Shown here in pieces: positions 1 to 7,875 of a DNA stretch of 10,624 nt; within the stretch, counting starts at the first letter, position 1; every line of letters starts with the position of its first letter. The stretch lies in the NCBI GenBank assembly GCA_900642245.1, contig CAAAJI010001300.1, forward strand, positions 1 through 10,624, in the 5' to 3' direction. Below the pieces are notes generated by a model. The model saw only the letters and a list, made by a program, of their open reading frames with translations. It did not search any database and had not been told where the DNA came from. The DNA comes from Fragilaria radians. Taxonomy: Eukaryota; Bacillariophyta; Fragilariophyceae; Fragilariales; Fragilariaceae. A program made the position numbers and the translations under genes.

Positions 1-212
1 ATGCTCCATGAATATGGATCTCGATCCGTATCTATTACCAGGAAATTAGTAGCACGGTTCTCATCGATACCGAGTACTTGCAGTGCTAATTTGAATTTTG
101 GTACTGATGTTTGAACCGCCGTTTGGAAACTAAAAAAAATATTCATAGCATGTTTTGTATAAAGTGAAAATGGGCATTCCACGATTATCGTCGAAATGGT
201 ACGAATTTAACG

Positions 213-228
213 ATGTTGTGAACCGTGC
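213..228 (+). promoter_or_regulatory. Conserved upstream block, copy A
   Basis: ATGTTGTGAACCGTGC is identical to 3943-3958 upstream of gene B. It lies 370 nt before the A start and 299 nt before the B start. The DNA around it has drifted much more. It may be a transcription-factor or core-promoter site, or a chance survivor of the duplication; two copies cannot decide. Confidence 0.35.
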
Positions 229-556
229 GTTTTGCAACAGACAAGTGAAATTCGTATATCTAGGATTCAAGGAAACGGCATAAAAAATAATTATTGTTGA
301 ATAATCAATCGAAAAGTTGAATTTTATTTGAGTGAAGGAATTAATTATGACTTATCGATTTTACTGGTGTCTGGGACATTCTTTTCGTTACCCCTGTGCA
401 GTCTTTCAACATATCATGAGTAGTTTCGGACGCTACATGAATTTGGTTTTCTTTCGAAACTCGTTGCAACAACCATCGGTCTGACCTTTTTATTGACACT
501 GACCCTCTTTTCTTGTCCAACACAATAACTTTTCGTTACCAAATGCAATTCCGGTA

Positions 557-565
557 ATGCTGTGA
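557..565 (+). promoter_or_regulatory. Minimal upstream ORF (ATG-CTG-TGA), gene A
   Basis: A two-codon upstream ORF sits 26 nt before the presumed start of gene A, inside a block conserved with gene B. B has ATG-TCG-TGA 23 nt before its own start. A second short ORF (ATG 543-545, stop TAA 555-557) overlaps it in A only. If transcription starts upstream of this point, the uORF could lower translation of the main frame; the position of the transcript end is unknown. Confidence 0.3.
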
Positions 566-582
566 TACTTCTATATCATTCC

Positions 583-2139
583 ATGAGTGAGACGATATCC
601 CAGAAGCGGAAATGTGCTCCAAAGTTTAAGAAGGCTCCTCAAGCTCCTAGGTAAGGCCTCTTTCAACTCCACATAGATAATACCATGTCATCTCATCTTA
701 CTTACTTATCACCCCTACTAGGAGATTCAAATCGGCCTACATGTTCTTTTCTACAGAGCAACATAAGCATATCAGAGATGAATTGATGGCTGATGGTAGA
801 TGCGAAAAGGTGAGAGATCAGATATGATGAATAAAAATCAATTATTTAGTTTTTAAAGCGCACTAACAACAGCTTTAGACTACCGAGATTGCAAAACTTG
901 TATCACAAGCTTGGAAGAAGCTGAGTGATGAAGATAGAAATCGTTGGGAAGAGAAAGCTCGGCAAGATAAAGCTAGATATGAAGTTGAAAAATCAATTTA
1001 CTCAGGACCATGGAGAATTCCGGTTAAGAAACAGCTGCAAGATGATCCAAACATTCCCAGGCGGCCAATGTCTGCATTCTTGGCATTCTCTCATGCCAAA
1101 CGAGCTGAGGTAAAAAAGAAGAATCCTGAATTAACGAATGCACAACTTTCACGTCACCTAGCACAACTATGGAAAGAAGCGAATGAGGAAGAAAAAAGGG
1201 AATACATTGATCATGAATATACGCTGCGTCAAAAGTACTTGTCGGATATTGCTACTTGGCGTCAGGTGAATGACAAGGTAATCACCGAACAACGCAATCG
1301 GAGAGAAAATTTTGCAATGAAACAAGTTATGGATGGGGAACAAAATGTGGATCCATCCTTGTTGGCAAGGCATCCTCGACCAAGTGATGACTCTACTTCC
1401 CATGAGAATGATAAATTCCGTTCCATGTCCTCCGAGCAAGGTGGTAGCTGGAATCCATATTCAGACTATACTACTGCACATTACAATTATTATCCGGTAC
1501 CAACAATCGCAGGATATCCACCACAATTGGATGAACGATATGCTGCATATCCATCACATCCAGATGAACGATATACTGCATATCCACCACATCCAGATGA
1601 ACGATATGCTGCATATCCATCACATCCTGATGAACGACATGCTGCATATCCATCACACCTAGATAAACCATATGCTGCATATCCACCACATCCTGATGAA
1701 CGATACGCTGCATATCCACAACACCCTTACTATGATTCATCGACATATCCAGCAGAGATTGCTCCTCCTCTTGTTTATTCTCTACCTGGAGAATCCTCCC
1801 CATATTATTCGACTCGTAATGAGCGTTCAGAAGGAACAGAGCCAGATGTTTATGGTCATCACTCAGATGAGTTTCGACAAAATGGTAATAGTGTTGTCAC
1901 CAGTATGTACCAAGGTAAATAGATTCCCAAAACATGCCATTTTCTCTTTAGTTTCTTATCTCACTGTTTCCTAAGAACCAGGAATTCCTTTTCCGTCACC
2001 AATCAATGCTAGAGATTATGCATCTCACAATGAATATCCTAATAACTGTTCAGAGCAGTTGCCTTCAGCGAGAATACAAAAGGAAACACAGCAAAAAGTT
2101 TCCAGCAGAAGCTATCATCGTTCTTATGAATATCCATAA
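583..2139 (+). CDS. Two-HMG-box protein with Tyr/Pro repeat tail, copy A (four exons)
   Basis: Likely a nuclear DNA-binding or DNA-bending protein. Model: exons 583-650, 722-809, 879-1914 and 1982-2139, giving 449 aa; introns are 71, 69 and 67 nt, all GT...AG. ATG 583 is the first in-frame ATG after a stop at 526-528. Residues 1-22 are basic. HMG box 1 spans about residues 20-92 (FKSAYMFFSTEQ, AWKKLSDEDRNRWEEKA). HMG box 2 spans about 110-180 (RRPMSAFLAFSHAKRAEVKK, LAQLWKEANEEEKREY). The aromatic/basic pattern of each box is intact. Residues 265-341 are seven 11-residue repeats. The tail is rich in Tyr, Pro, Ser and His, with no other domain. Splicing of intron 1 restores the start of box 1, and exon 3 alone cannot make both boxes, so the introns are well supported. 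The reading frame ends at TAA 2137-2139, 36 codons short of the position matching the end of copy B. If intron 3 is retained, the frame stops at 1920-1922 (399 aa). The family is clear; the function of the tail is unknown. Confidence 0.85.
701..829 (+). repeat. Near-identical tract shared with copy B (intron 1 end, exon 2, intron 2 start)
   Basis: These 129 nt differ from 4356-4484 at only three positions by direct reading, and exon 2 itself is 87/88 identical. Exon 1 just upstream is about 58/68 identical, and the rest of introns 1 and 2 is much more diverged. The tract crosses two splice junctions and includes synonymous and intronic sites, which suggests a gene-conversion patch rather than protein constraint alone. 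Confidence 0.7.
1515..1745 (+). repeat. Seven 33-nt (11-residue) coding repeats, copy A
   Basis: In-frame tandem units begin at 1515, 1548, 1581, 1614, 1647, 1680 and 1713. The consensus is YPPHPDERYAA. Units 1-6 are close matches, for example YPSHPDERYTA, YPSHPDERHAA and YPSHLDKPYAA. Unit 7 (YPQHPYYDSST) is degenerate and lines up with the last unit of copy B. The period is exact, so array growth or loss keeps the frame. The same bases are open in other frames and on the other strand, which produces false ORFs there. Confidence 0.92.
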
Positions 2140-2250
2140 GGTTATTTGCCAGATTCCGAATCTGAGAGAAGGTTACCAGAGGATTCAAACCTGGCGTCAA
2201 ATTCACAATTTTCTTCCAAAACAAGAATTCATGATGATCATGGATTGTAA
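2140..2250 (+). pseudogene. Former C-terminal coding segment of copy A, beyond its stop
   Basis: After TAA 2137-2139 the same frame stays open for 36 codons to TAA 2248-2250. Its translation matches the end of copy B: SESERRLPEDSN against SESERRFPVVSK, then SQFS.K.RIHDD.G in both. The TAA of A replaces a TGT (Cys) codon of B, and there is no indel between the two stops. This was therefore coding until recently. It is now 3' UTR unless the stop is read through or the sequence has an error. Confidence 0.75.
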
Positions 2251-2450
2251 GATAGATTTGCATACATTACAACAGGAACTATCACATTTATATTTGTTTT
2301 GCTTCCTCACAAAAATCAGTAATAGGACATCCCTATTACTTCTGCGTTAACGCGAACGTAGGACTGAGTCACAATAGAGCGGCTTGAACTTGTGTTGTGT
2401 CATCCTTAATTCAGACTCAATTAATGAAGATTATTGAATACTCTACAGGA

Positions 2451-3859
2451 AGTTGTGTTAATCTGATCTCTAACTGACATCATTACAACCACTCCTAAGC
2501 TTCAAGAACTGCATTGAATCATTCTGAATTTATTGAAGAAAAGTTTTGTATAAACATTAGAATTGGAAGGAAATGAAAAGAGTTCAAGTTTGCTGCTATA
2601 GCTTGCAACCAGCTGTATTTCTTGACATCAAGCTTAGACTCACATTTTGTACTTTAGAATTGAGAAAGACATTGAATTGAGACATGATGGATACATTTGC
2701 AACTAATTTTGTCATTAGAGAAGTTGTAAACAAAATCTTAGCAATAGAAACATATTTTTATTTAATAACAATATACGTAACACAGATTTCGCTTACAGCT
2801 AGAAGAATCTTCTCTTGCCTTGATTTTTTTCTTCGCACCATATCAAATCTGATGGACCAAACATCATAAAGATGACGTTGCCAAATATGCTAAATAAGCC
2901 GAATAGATTGTTTCCAGGATTCCAGTCCACATAAGTTGTCACTTAAGGAACTGATATTCTAAGAATTGTACATGGATTCATGGGACGCGACATTAGTTTT
3001 TAGTTGCCCTTTTCAGTCACCAATAAAATTTGACCGATAATCTATCAATTCATCACTTACATTCAGATGAATAGTTCCTTTGTAAGGGGCTGCATACTAG
3101 GAGAAATCATCAGACTTTGACATTTACTGCTTTACATGAATTGGAGACATCCAATACTGCTTGTACAAGTCAATGTAAAAAAAGGATTGCATACGCATCA
3201 TCACATCTAGTCGTGAACTATATGGCTTACAATTTCGTTTTAAGTGCTCATACATGCTCGGGTGATGATAGATGATACTGCATCATTAAATTTACAGAGG
3301 ACTAACATTTACAAATAAGTGAAATGTGCGTATACATTCTTTCCATGAAAATCGCAAAGAGAATGGTAAAACGTTTAAGCGATGAGATTGGATTGAATTG
3401 AATTATTTTCCAAAGCATAGCTTTACAAGATTTGTATACATTATCCAATTACAGATATAGTCAAAAACAGAACATCCCGCTCTCACAATATAACCGGTAT
3501 CTCAACTCCATTGTTGAAAACAAAAAGGGAGAATTGGAGTTTTCATTTAATGGCGATTTCAAGGCAGCAATGATAAGTGCGAAAAAAGTTTAATAATAGA
3601 GTCAATAACCATATCTCAAGGTGCAGGTTTTTCATTTCCAATATTTTAGCCTATTCCCTAAGAACTTTTAGCTCTCACCAAAAGAATCACGCATGAATCT
3701 TTTCTAAGCAGCACACTTTTTGGAAGATTTGGTAGTTGTTACGATTCATTAACTTGCCTTGACAGCACTCGAAAGTTTTAAATATAAGGAATGGAACAGT
3801 TGTGTACACGATCCCCTGTTTTTTTTTTCCTAGTCGGTATCGGAAGAGTTCGAGGAAAA
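2451..3859. other. Spacer between the two HMG-box units, no gene seen
   Basis: AT-rich sequence with stops in every frame. The longest open stretch (61 codons, 2684-2869 on the + strand) has no domain-like content and no counterpart after copy B. I saw no RNA gene, tandem repeat or transposon relic by eye. The first part is probably the 3' end of the gene A transcript. Confidence 0.5.
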
Positions 3860-3942
3860 TTCTGAAATTTGGTAGTGAGAAACACGAAACGACTATGTAG
3901 GAGGCTGTTTTGTATCATTGCTTTTGACGTGAATATGGTTCA

Positions 3943-3958
3943 ATGTTGTGAACCGTGC
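3943..3958 (+). promoter_or_regulatory. Conserved upstream block, copy B
   Basis: Identical 16-mer to 213-228 upstream of gene A, here 299 nt before the start. A further shared word, ATCGAAAAGTT, follows at 4042-4052, as it does in A. The role is unproven. Confidence 0.35.
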
Positions 3959-4218
3959 TTTGGTGAAGTTGATTTCTATATTTTACTTTTAGTCACGGTT
4001 TTATTCTAGCGGATTTATATTTTTATTTAATCGGAAAAGCCATCGAAAAGTTAGGCAATTAATTAAGAGCTCTTTGTGTAAGGACATTCTTGTCGTTAAT
4101 CCTATGCAGTATTGCAACACTTCCTGAGAACCTAATTTTCGAAATACAATTTCTTTTGCCAACGTCCGTTTATAGCCACTTGCCCTTAGTTCCTTCCCAA
4201 AGCAATAAGTTTCCGGTA

Positions 4219-4227
4219 ATGTCGTGA
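4219..4227 (+). promoter_or_regulatory. Minimal upstream ORF (ATG-TCG-TGA), gene B
   Basis: Counterpart of the two-codon upstream ORF of gene A, 23 nt before ATG 4242. The block TTCCGGTAATG..GTGAT around it is conserved in both copies. It matters only if the mRNA starts further upstream. Confidence 0.3.
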
Positions 4228-4241
4228 TTCTACATGATCCT

Positions 4242-5663
4242 ATGAATAAGAAAATATCCCAGAGGCGAAAGTGCGCTCCAAAGTTTAAGAAGGCACCTCA
4301 AGCTCCTAAGTAAGGGTCTCAATTCTCCATAAAATCAACAAAGTGATCAATTTAGCTTACTTATCACCCATACTAGGCGATTCAAATCGGCCTACATGTT
4401 CTTTTCTACAGAGCAACATAAGCATATCAGAGATGAATTGATGGCTGATGGTAGATGCGAAAAGGTGAGCGATCAGATATGATGCATATCAATCAATTAT
4501 TTACTTTCCAAGCGATCTAACATCATCTTTAGACTACCGAGATCGCAAAGCTTGTATCACAAGCTTGGAAGAAGCTGACTGATAAAGATAGGAATCATTG
4601 GGAAGAAAAAGCCCGTCAAGATAAAGCTCGATATGAAGTTGAAAAATCAATTTTCTCAGGACCATGGAGAGTTCCTGTGAAGAAAGTACTGAAAGATGAT
4701 CCAAACATTCCCAGGCGGCCAATGTCTGCATTCTTGGCATTTTCTCATGCCAAACGAGCTGAGGTGAAAAAGAAGAATCCTGAATTAACGAATGCACAAC
4801 TTTCACGTTATCTAGCGCACCTATGGAAGGAGGCAAATGAAGAAGAAAAAAGGGAATACATTGATCATGAATATACGTTGCGTCAAAAGTACTTGACAGA
4901 TATTGCTACTTGGCGTCAGGTGAATGAAAAGGTAATCACCGAACAACGCAAACGGAGAGAAAATTTTGCAATGAAACAAGTTATGGATGGAAAACAAAAT
5001 ACAGCTCCATCCTTGTTGACAAGGCATCCTCGACCTAGTGATGACTTTTGTTCCGATGAGAACGAACGGGTTCGTTCAATATCTTCTGAGCAAGGTGTTA
5101 GCTGGAATCCGTATTCAGTCTATACTGCTGCTCATTACAACTACTATCCGGCACCAACAATCGCAGGATATCCAAAAGAACCCGATGAAGGATATGTAGC
5201 ATATCCATCTCATCCGGATGAACGGTATGCTGTATATCCGCAACCAGATCAACAATATGCTGCATTTCCACAGCACCATTACTATGAGACATGGACGTAT
5301 GTAGCCCCAATTGCTCCTCCTCTGGTTCACTCGCAACCTGGAGAATACTCCCATTATTACCCGTCTTGTGAGCATTCTAAAGGGGAGTGGACTCCAGAGC
5401 CAGATATTTATGTTCAACACTCAGATCATTATGAATCCCATTATGAATATTCTTCTAAATATTCAGAGCTGTTTAATTCAGCAAGAATACAACATTATGC
5501 ACCACAACAAGTTTCAGGCAGAAGCTATCATCCTCCTCATGAATATCCATGTAAATATACTCCCTTCTCTGAATCTGAGAGAAGGTTCCCAGTCGTTTCA
5601 AAAGATGCGTCACATTCACAATTTTCTCCCAAAAGGAGAATTCACGATGATCTTGGATGGTAA
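4242..5663 (+). CDS. Two-HMG-box protein with short Tyr/Pro tail, copy B (three exons)
   Basis: Paralogue of gene A, likely a chromatin architectural protein. Model: exons 4242-4309, 4377-4464 and 4533-5663, giving 428 aa; introns are 67 and 68 nt, at the same positions and phases as introns 1 and 2 of A. ATG 4242 is the first in-frame ATG after TAA 4206-4208. HMG box 1 lies at about residues 20-92 (FKSAYMFFSTEQ, AWKKLTDKDRNHWEEKA) and box 2 at about 110-180 (RRPMSAFLAFSHAKRAEVKK, LAHLWKEANEEEKREY). The tail repeat at residues 265-307 has only three or four weak units. B lacks the 27-codon segment and the intron found in A near 1876-2010; its HSD motif runs straight into YESHYEY. Its C-terminus extends to SPKRRIHDDLGW, probably the ancestral end. 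No lesion is visible, so B may be the fully functional copy. Confidence 0.87.
5169..5297 (+). repeat. Degenerate 11-residue coding repeats, copy B
   Basis: Units read YPKEPDEGYVA (5169-5201), YPSHPDERYAV (5202-5234), YPQPDQQYAA (5235-5264, one codon short) and FPQHHYYETWT (5265-5297). The first unit starts at residue 265, as in copy A. The array is short and diverged, so either A expanded or B contracted after duplication. Confidence 0.85.
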
Positions 5664-5900
5664 GATAGGTATACATTTTGTACAAAAGGAAAGATGATCA
5701 ATTTTGTTTAAGTGTTTTTGGGTTTCGCTTTCATACATAAGTTAAAAATAGGATATTCCTGTTTCATCAACTTTTACCTTAGTGTTTGGCTGAGTTACAA
5801 TACAGGTGAAGCTTGAACTTTCAAGGTGGCATCCTTCATTCAGGCTAGTTTATGAGCCGCCCGATGATCATTGAAAATAGCATGCCCCAGGAATGTTCAG

Positions 5901-6069
5901 AAGGAAACGAATGTAATGTCGTTACAATAGACTTCAATACATCCCATAGCTACCTCCTATGATAGCCATAGCAAATTTTCCAGTAAGATGTAATCATGGG
6001 GAGCTAATCTATAAAACAAATTGCATATTTATCGGACCACATTTCTCAAAGGTCACACAAATTGGAAAA
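5901..6069. other. Spacer after gene B
   Basis: No confident gene. A 59-codon frame (ATG 5959 to TAG 6136-6138, + strand) runs from here into the left inverted arm. Its last part, LKEQIRESDQEKLNYI, continues in another frame as a possible relic. I do not recognise it. Confidence 0.3.
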
Positions 6070-6480
6070 GAAAGCTTTGCTGAAATGCTAAAAGAGCAGA
6101 TTAGAGAATCTGATCAAGAAAAGTTGAACTATATTTAGGACCAAAACAGATTACCAAACACTTTCCAGAACACACAAAATTCTTCAGATTGGAAAATGCT
6201 ACCCAGAAATTTTACAATGCCTCAATCTTTCAACATGTGGATGAAGCGAAAACGATTGAATGATCTTAAAATCAATCACATTTTAGGAGAAAGAAGCTTG
6301 CAGAGAATTGGATGCTACTTACTGAATCCAATAATGATAAAGACAGGCTTGAAAACCCCCAAACTCAGACCAAATAGACTTCGTTCTACAATCCAAACCA
6401 AATACAAACATATTGTAGCTGAAAGCACGGTTATAGCCAGAATAAATTCATGAAACAGGAGAAGCAATTAGCACAGCAGC
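6070..6480 (-). repeat. Left arm of a diverged inverted repeat
   Basis: The reverse complement of this stretch resembles 7320-7875, in collinear blocks: 6367-6402 against 7402-7437 (31/36), 6211-6230 against about 7606-7625, 6167-6190 against 7766-7789 (21/24), and 6089-6113 against 7829-7853 (starting with an 11-nt identity). The right arm has about 140 extra nt between blocks. Read on the + strand, a patchy frame gives peptide-like text (FFRLENATQKFYNASIFQHV, 6174-6233) that is partly echoed in the other arm (EHTQFFRLNNTN). It may be two copies of an old mobile element or of a dead gene; the family is unknown. Confidence 0.6.
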
Positions 6481-6482
6481 TA

Positions 6483-6909
6483 CAATAATGTTTTTCCGAG
6501 CTTGCTCTCGGGGAAAATACTCGCTGCTTTCACTAATGTGGGTGCAGATACTAGGTAAAACTTCTTCTTTGAGTTTCTCACAGGCTAAGCTTGCATTCCA
6601 TCTCCACAATCTTTTGTCTTGCAACCTTTTTAAATCCCAAATACATTTTTTCCATTACTGTTGCTTACGTAAATGGACAGAATCGATTCTGAAAAAACCA
6701 ACTCGTTGAGTTCAGCATTTTTCATCGTTCTTCTTCCTTCTTCTGACCTCTCCTACTACCCTCTGGAAGTCTTTGGGATCTGTAGTTTACCCAACAAGAC
6801 ATTCTTGATTCCAGAACACTTGGCATTGGTTAGGAATTTCTCACTCCAGGTCAGCCATTCTTCCTTTCTTCCAGAAAGTTTAGACCTCTAATGTCGCTTT
6901 ACTTTCCAT
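6483..6909 (-). pseudogene. Copia-type retrotransposon gag relic
   Basis: On the minus strand, from ATG 6909-6907 (after one frameshift near 6885), one frame reads like the N-terminal half of a Copia-type Gag. In order it shows KLSGRKEEWLTWSEKFL, GIKNVLLGKLQIPKTS, MKNAELNELVFSESILSIYV, NVFGI-stop-KGCKTKD, VSAPTLVK and ESKLGKT. The two Trp plus SEKFL, VLLGK, ELNEL, the KGC block and the SAPTLVK block are what I know from diatom CoDi Gag proteins. The frame is broken by four stops (6756-6758, 6753-6755, 6630-6632, 6585-6587) and ends at TAG 6480-6482. No zinc knuckle, protease, integrase or reverse transcriptase follows, and no direct LTR pair is visible. It is an old truncated insertion, inactive. 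The family call is from memory of the motif order. Confidence 0.8.
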
Positions 6910-7075
6910 CTTGAAAAGAGTTAAGGAAACAAGCTTATAGTCACCTAACAACAATTATCACAAAAGAAGAAGACTCCTTGTGTGCATCTTGTTTTTAAAT
7001 GTGAATCACTAAAATCATAGCTAAACTTAACTTCTCTTCACTGTTCTTGCATTTGCTAATCACTTCACGAAACTA

Positions 7076-7255
7076 AGCTAACCCTAACACTAGTGGTGCT
7101 GCAATCCAGTAGATATAAAATTGATTCTTTTGTGAATAATACGGTACCTTCCGATTTTCGCTGAATGGGTGAAGACATTGGTCATGTACAACTTGCACCT
7201 TGAGATATTTAGTACAGATGTGTTCATGTAATTTGTCTCTGTATCCTTTCAACTG
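7076..7255 (-). pseudogene. Unidentified 60-codon open relic upstream of the gag relic
   Basis: Minus-strand frame open between TGA 7258-7256 and TAG 7075-7073, without ATG. It reads as ordinary protein: LHEHICTKYLKVQVVHDQ, then FSENRKVPYYSQKNQFYIYW, then a short hydrophobic run IAAPLVLGLA. It sits between the gag relic and the right inverted arm, on the strand of the gag. It could be a piece of the same element's leader, a piece of a dead host gene, or chance. I do not recognise a family. Confidence 0.25.
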
Positions 7256-7319
7256 TCAAGTTCTTAATCGTTTTGAATGATTCCCATTTTGGATCATTTT
7301 TGTGGTAAAGGTATCCTGA

Positions 7320-7875
7320 TTGCTTCTAGGGTTTCATTGATGCACTCATGAAGTTACTTACAGGCGCTGCACAATTTGTGTTCACTTACTATGTGACAAA
7401 ATTTGGTTTAGATTGTAGAAAGAAATCTATTCGGTCCAATTTTGGGATATTTTCAGTTTATCTGTATGAGATTGGAATATATAATTTGTATTGTAGGTCC
7501 ATTTGTGATTACTTTTGTGTTTCTGCTGCAAAATCATGCCCATTTTCTCCACAAAAGTGAGCAATTCTAAGAATATGCAATCGTGGTGTTGATTCAACCA
7601 TATCTTAAAAGATTGGGGCATTGCAGGTTTCGAGTGCCATCATGAATAATAGGCATGATCCCGGGATATCTAAAATTTCTTCACCACATCCATATCATAC
7701 TACAATTGTAGTGTACAATTATTGTCATTGCCGTTGAGACTCTCGTAAAATGATTGGTATTGTTTAATCTGAAGAATTGCGTATGTTCTTTGTGCAAAGG
7801 TTTTTTTGGTAATAAAAATGTTTCTATGTCAGATTCTCTGATCTTTTCTTTTTTTGTATTTCAGTATAGCATTCT
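7320..7875 (+). repeat. Right arm of the diverged inverted repeat
   Basis: Partner of 6070-6480 in opposite orientation; the matching blocks are listed there. About 840 nt separate the arms and contain the gag relic and the 60-codon relic. The arm is longer than its partner because of about 140 nt (roughly 7626-7765) with no match on the left. A 64-codon minus-strand frame (7427-7621) begins MPQSFKIW, and the left arm begins MPQSFNMW at 6220; this follows from DNA similarity and does not prove coding. Confidence 0.6.

Larger units (their letters stand above)
1..582 (+). promoter_or_regulatory. 5' flanking region of HMG-box gene A
   Basis: No convincing gene lies here. Much of this flank is similar to the flank of gene B (about 3860-4241), in the same order. 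Shared blocks include a 16-nt identity at 213-228, the word ATCGAAAAGTT at 308-318, a GACATTCTT...TCGTTA block near 376-390, and a TTCCGGTAATG block near 549-559. These are probably the promoter and 5' UTR carried along by the duplication. I cannot point to a defined TATA box or factor site. A 37-codon stretch open from the window edge to TGA 112-114 has no recognisable content. Confidence 0.5.
1..2450 (+). repeat. Tandem segmental duplication, unit A
   Basis: Similarity to unit B (about 3860-5900) covers the upstream flank, both HMG exons and introns, and about 200 nt after the aligned terminal stop. In the 3' part, blocks such as ATAGGA-ATTCCT-like 2321-2340, GGCTTGAACTT 2381-2391 and GCATCCTT-like 2400-2410 have counterparts at 5750-5835. 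The left border may lie outside the window. Start-to-start distance to copy B is 3659 nt. Confidence 0.75.
3860..5900 (+). repeat. Tandem segmental duplication, unit B
   Basis: Second copy of the block described for unit A, in the same orientation. On the left the similarity fades near 3860 (AATTCTGAAATTTGGTAGTGA, similar to 90-107 of unit A). On the right it fades a little after CATCCTTCATTCAGGCTAG at about 5830-5848. Coding exons are about 90% identical to A and flanks much less, so the duplication is not very recent. Confidence 0.7.

Noticed and set aside
1..114. 37-codon frame open from the window edge
   Set aside because: Too short, no recognisable content, and part of the flank shared with the B unit, where the frame is not kept.
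1471..1803. 110-codon minus-strand frame and two + strand frames over the A tail
   Set aside because: The 33-nt repeat has no stop in several frames, so repeated text such as MDMQH is a by-product of the real YPPHPDERYAA frame.
6070..7875. LTR pair of the Copia element
   Set aside because: LTRs must be direct repeats; the two similar arms are in inverted orientation, and no polypurine tract or primer-binding site was recognised.
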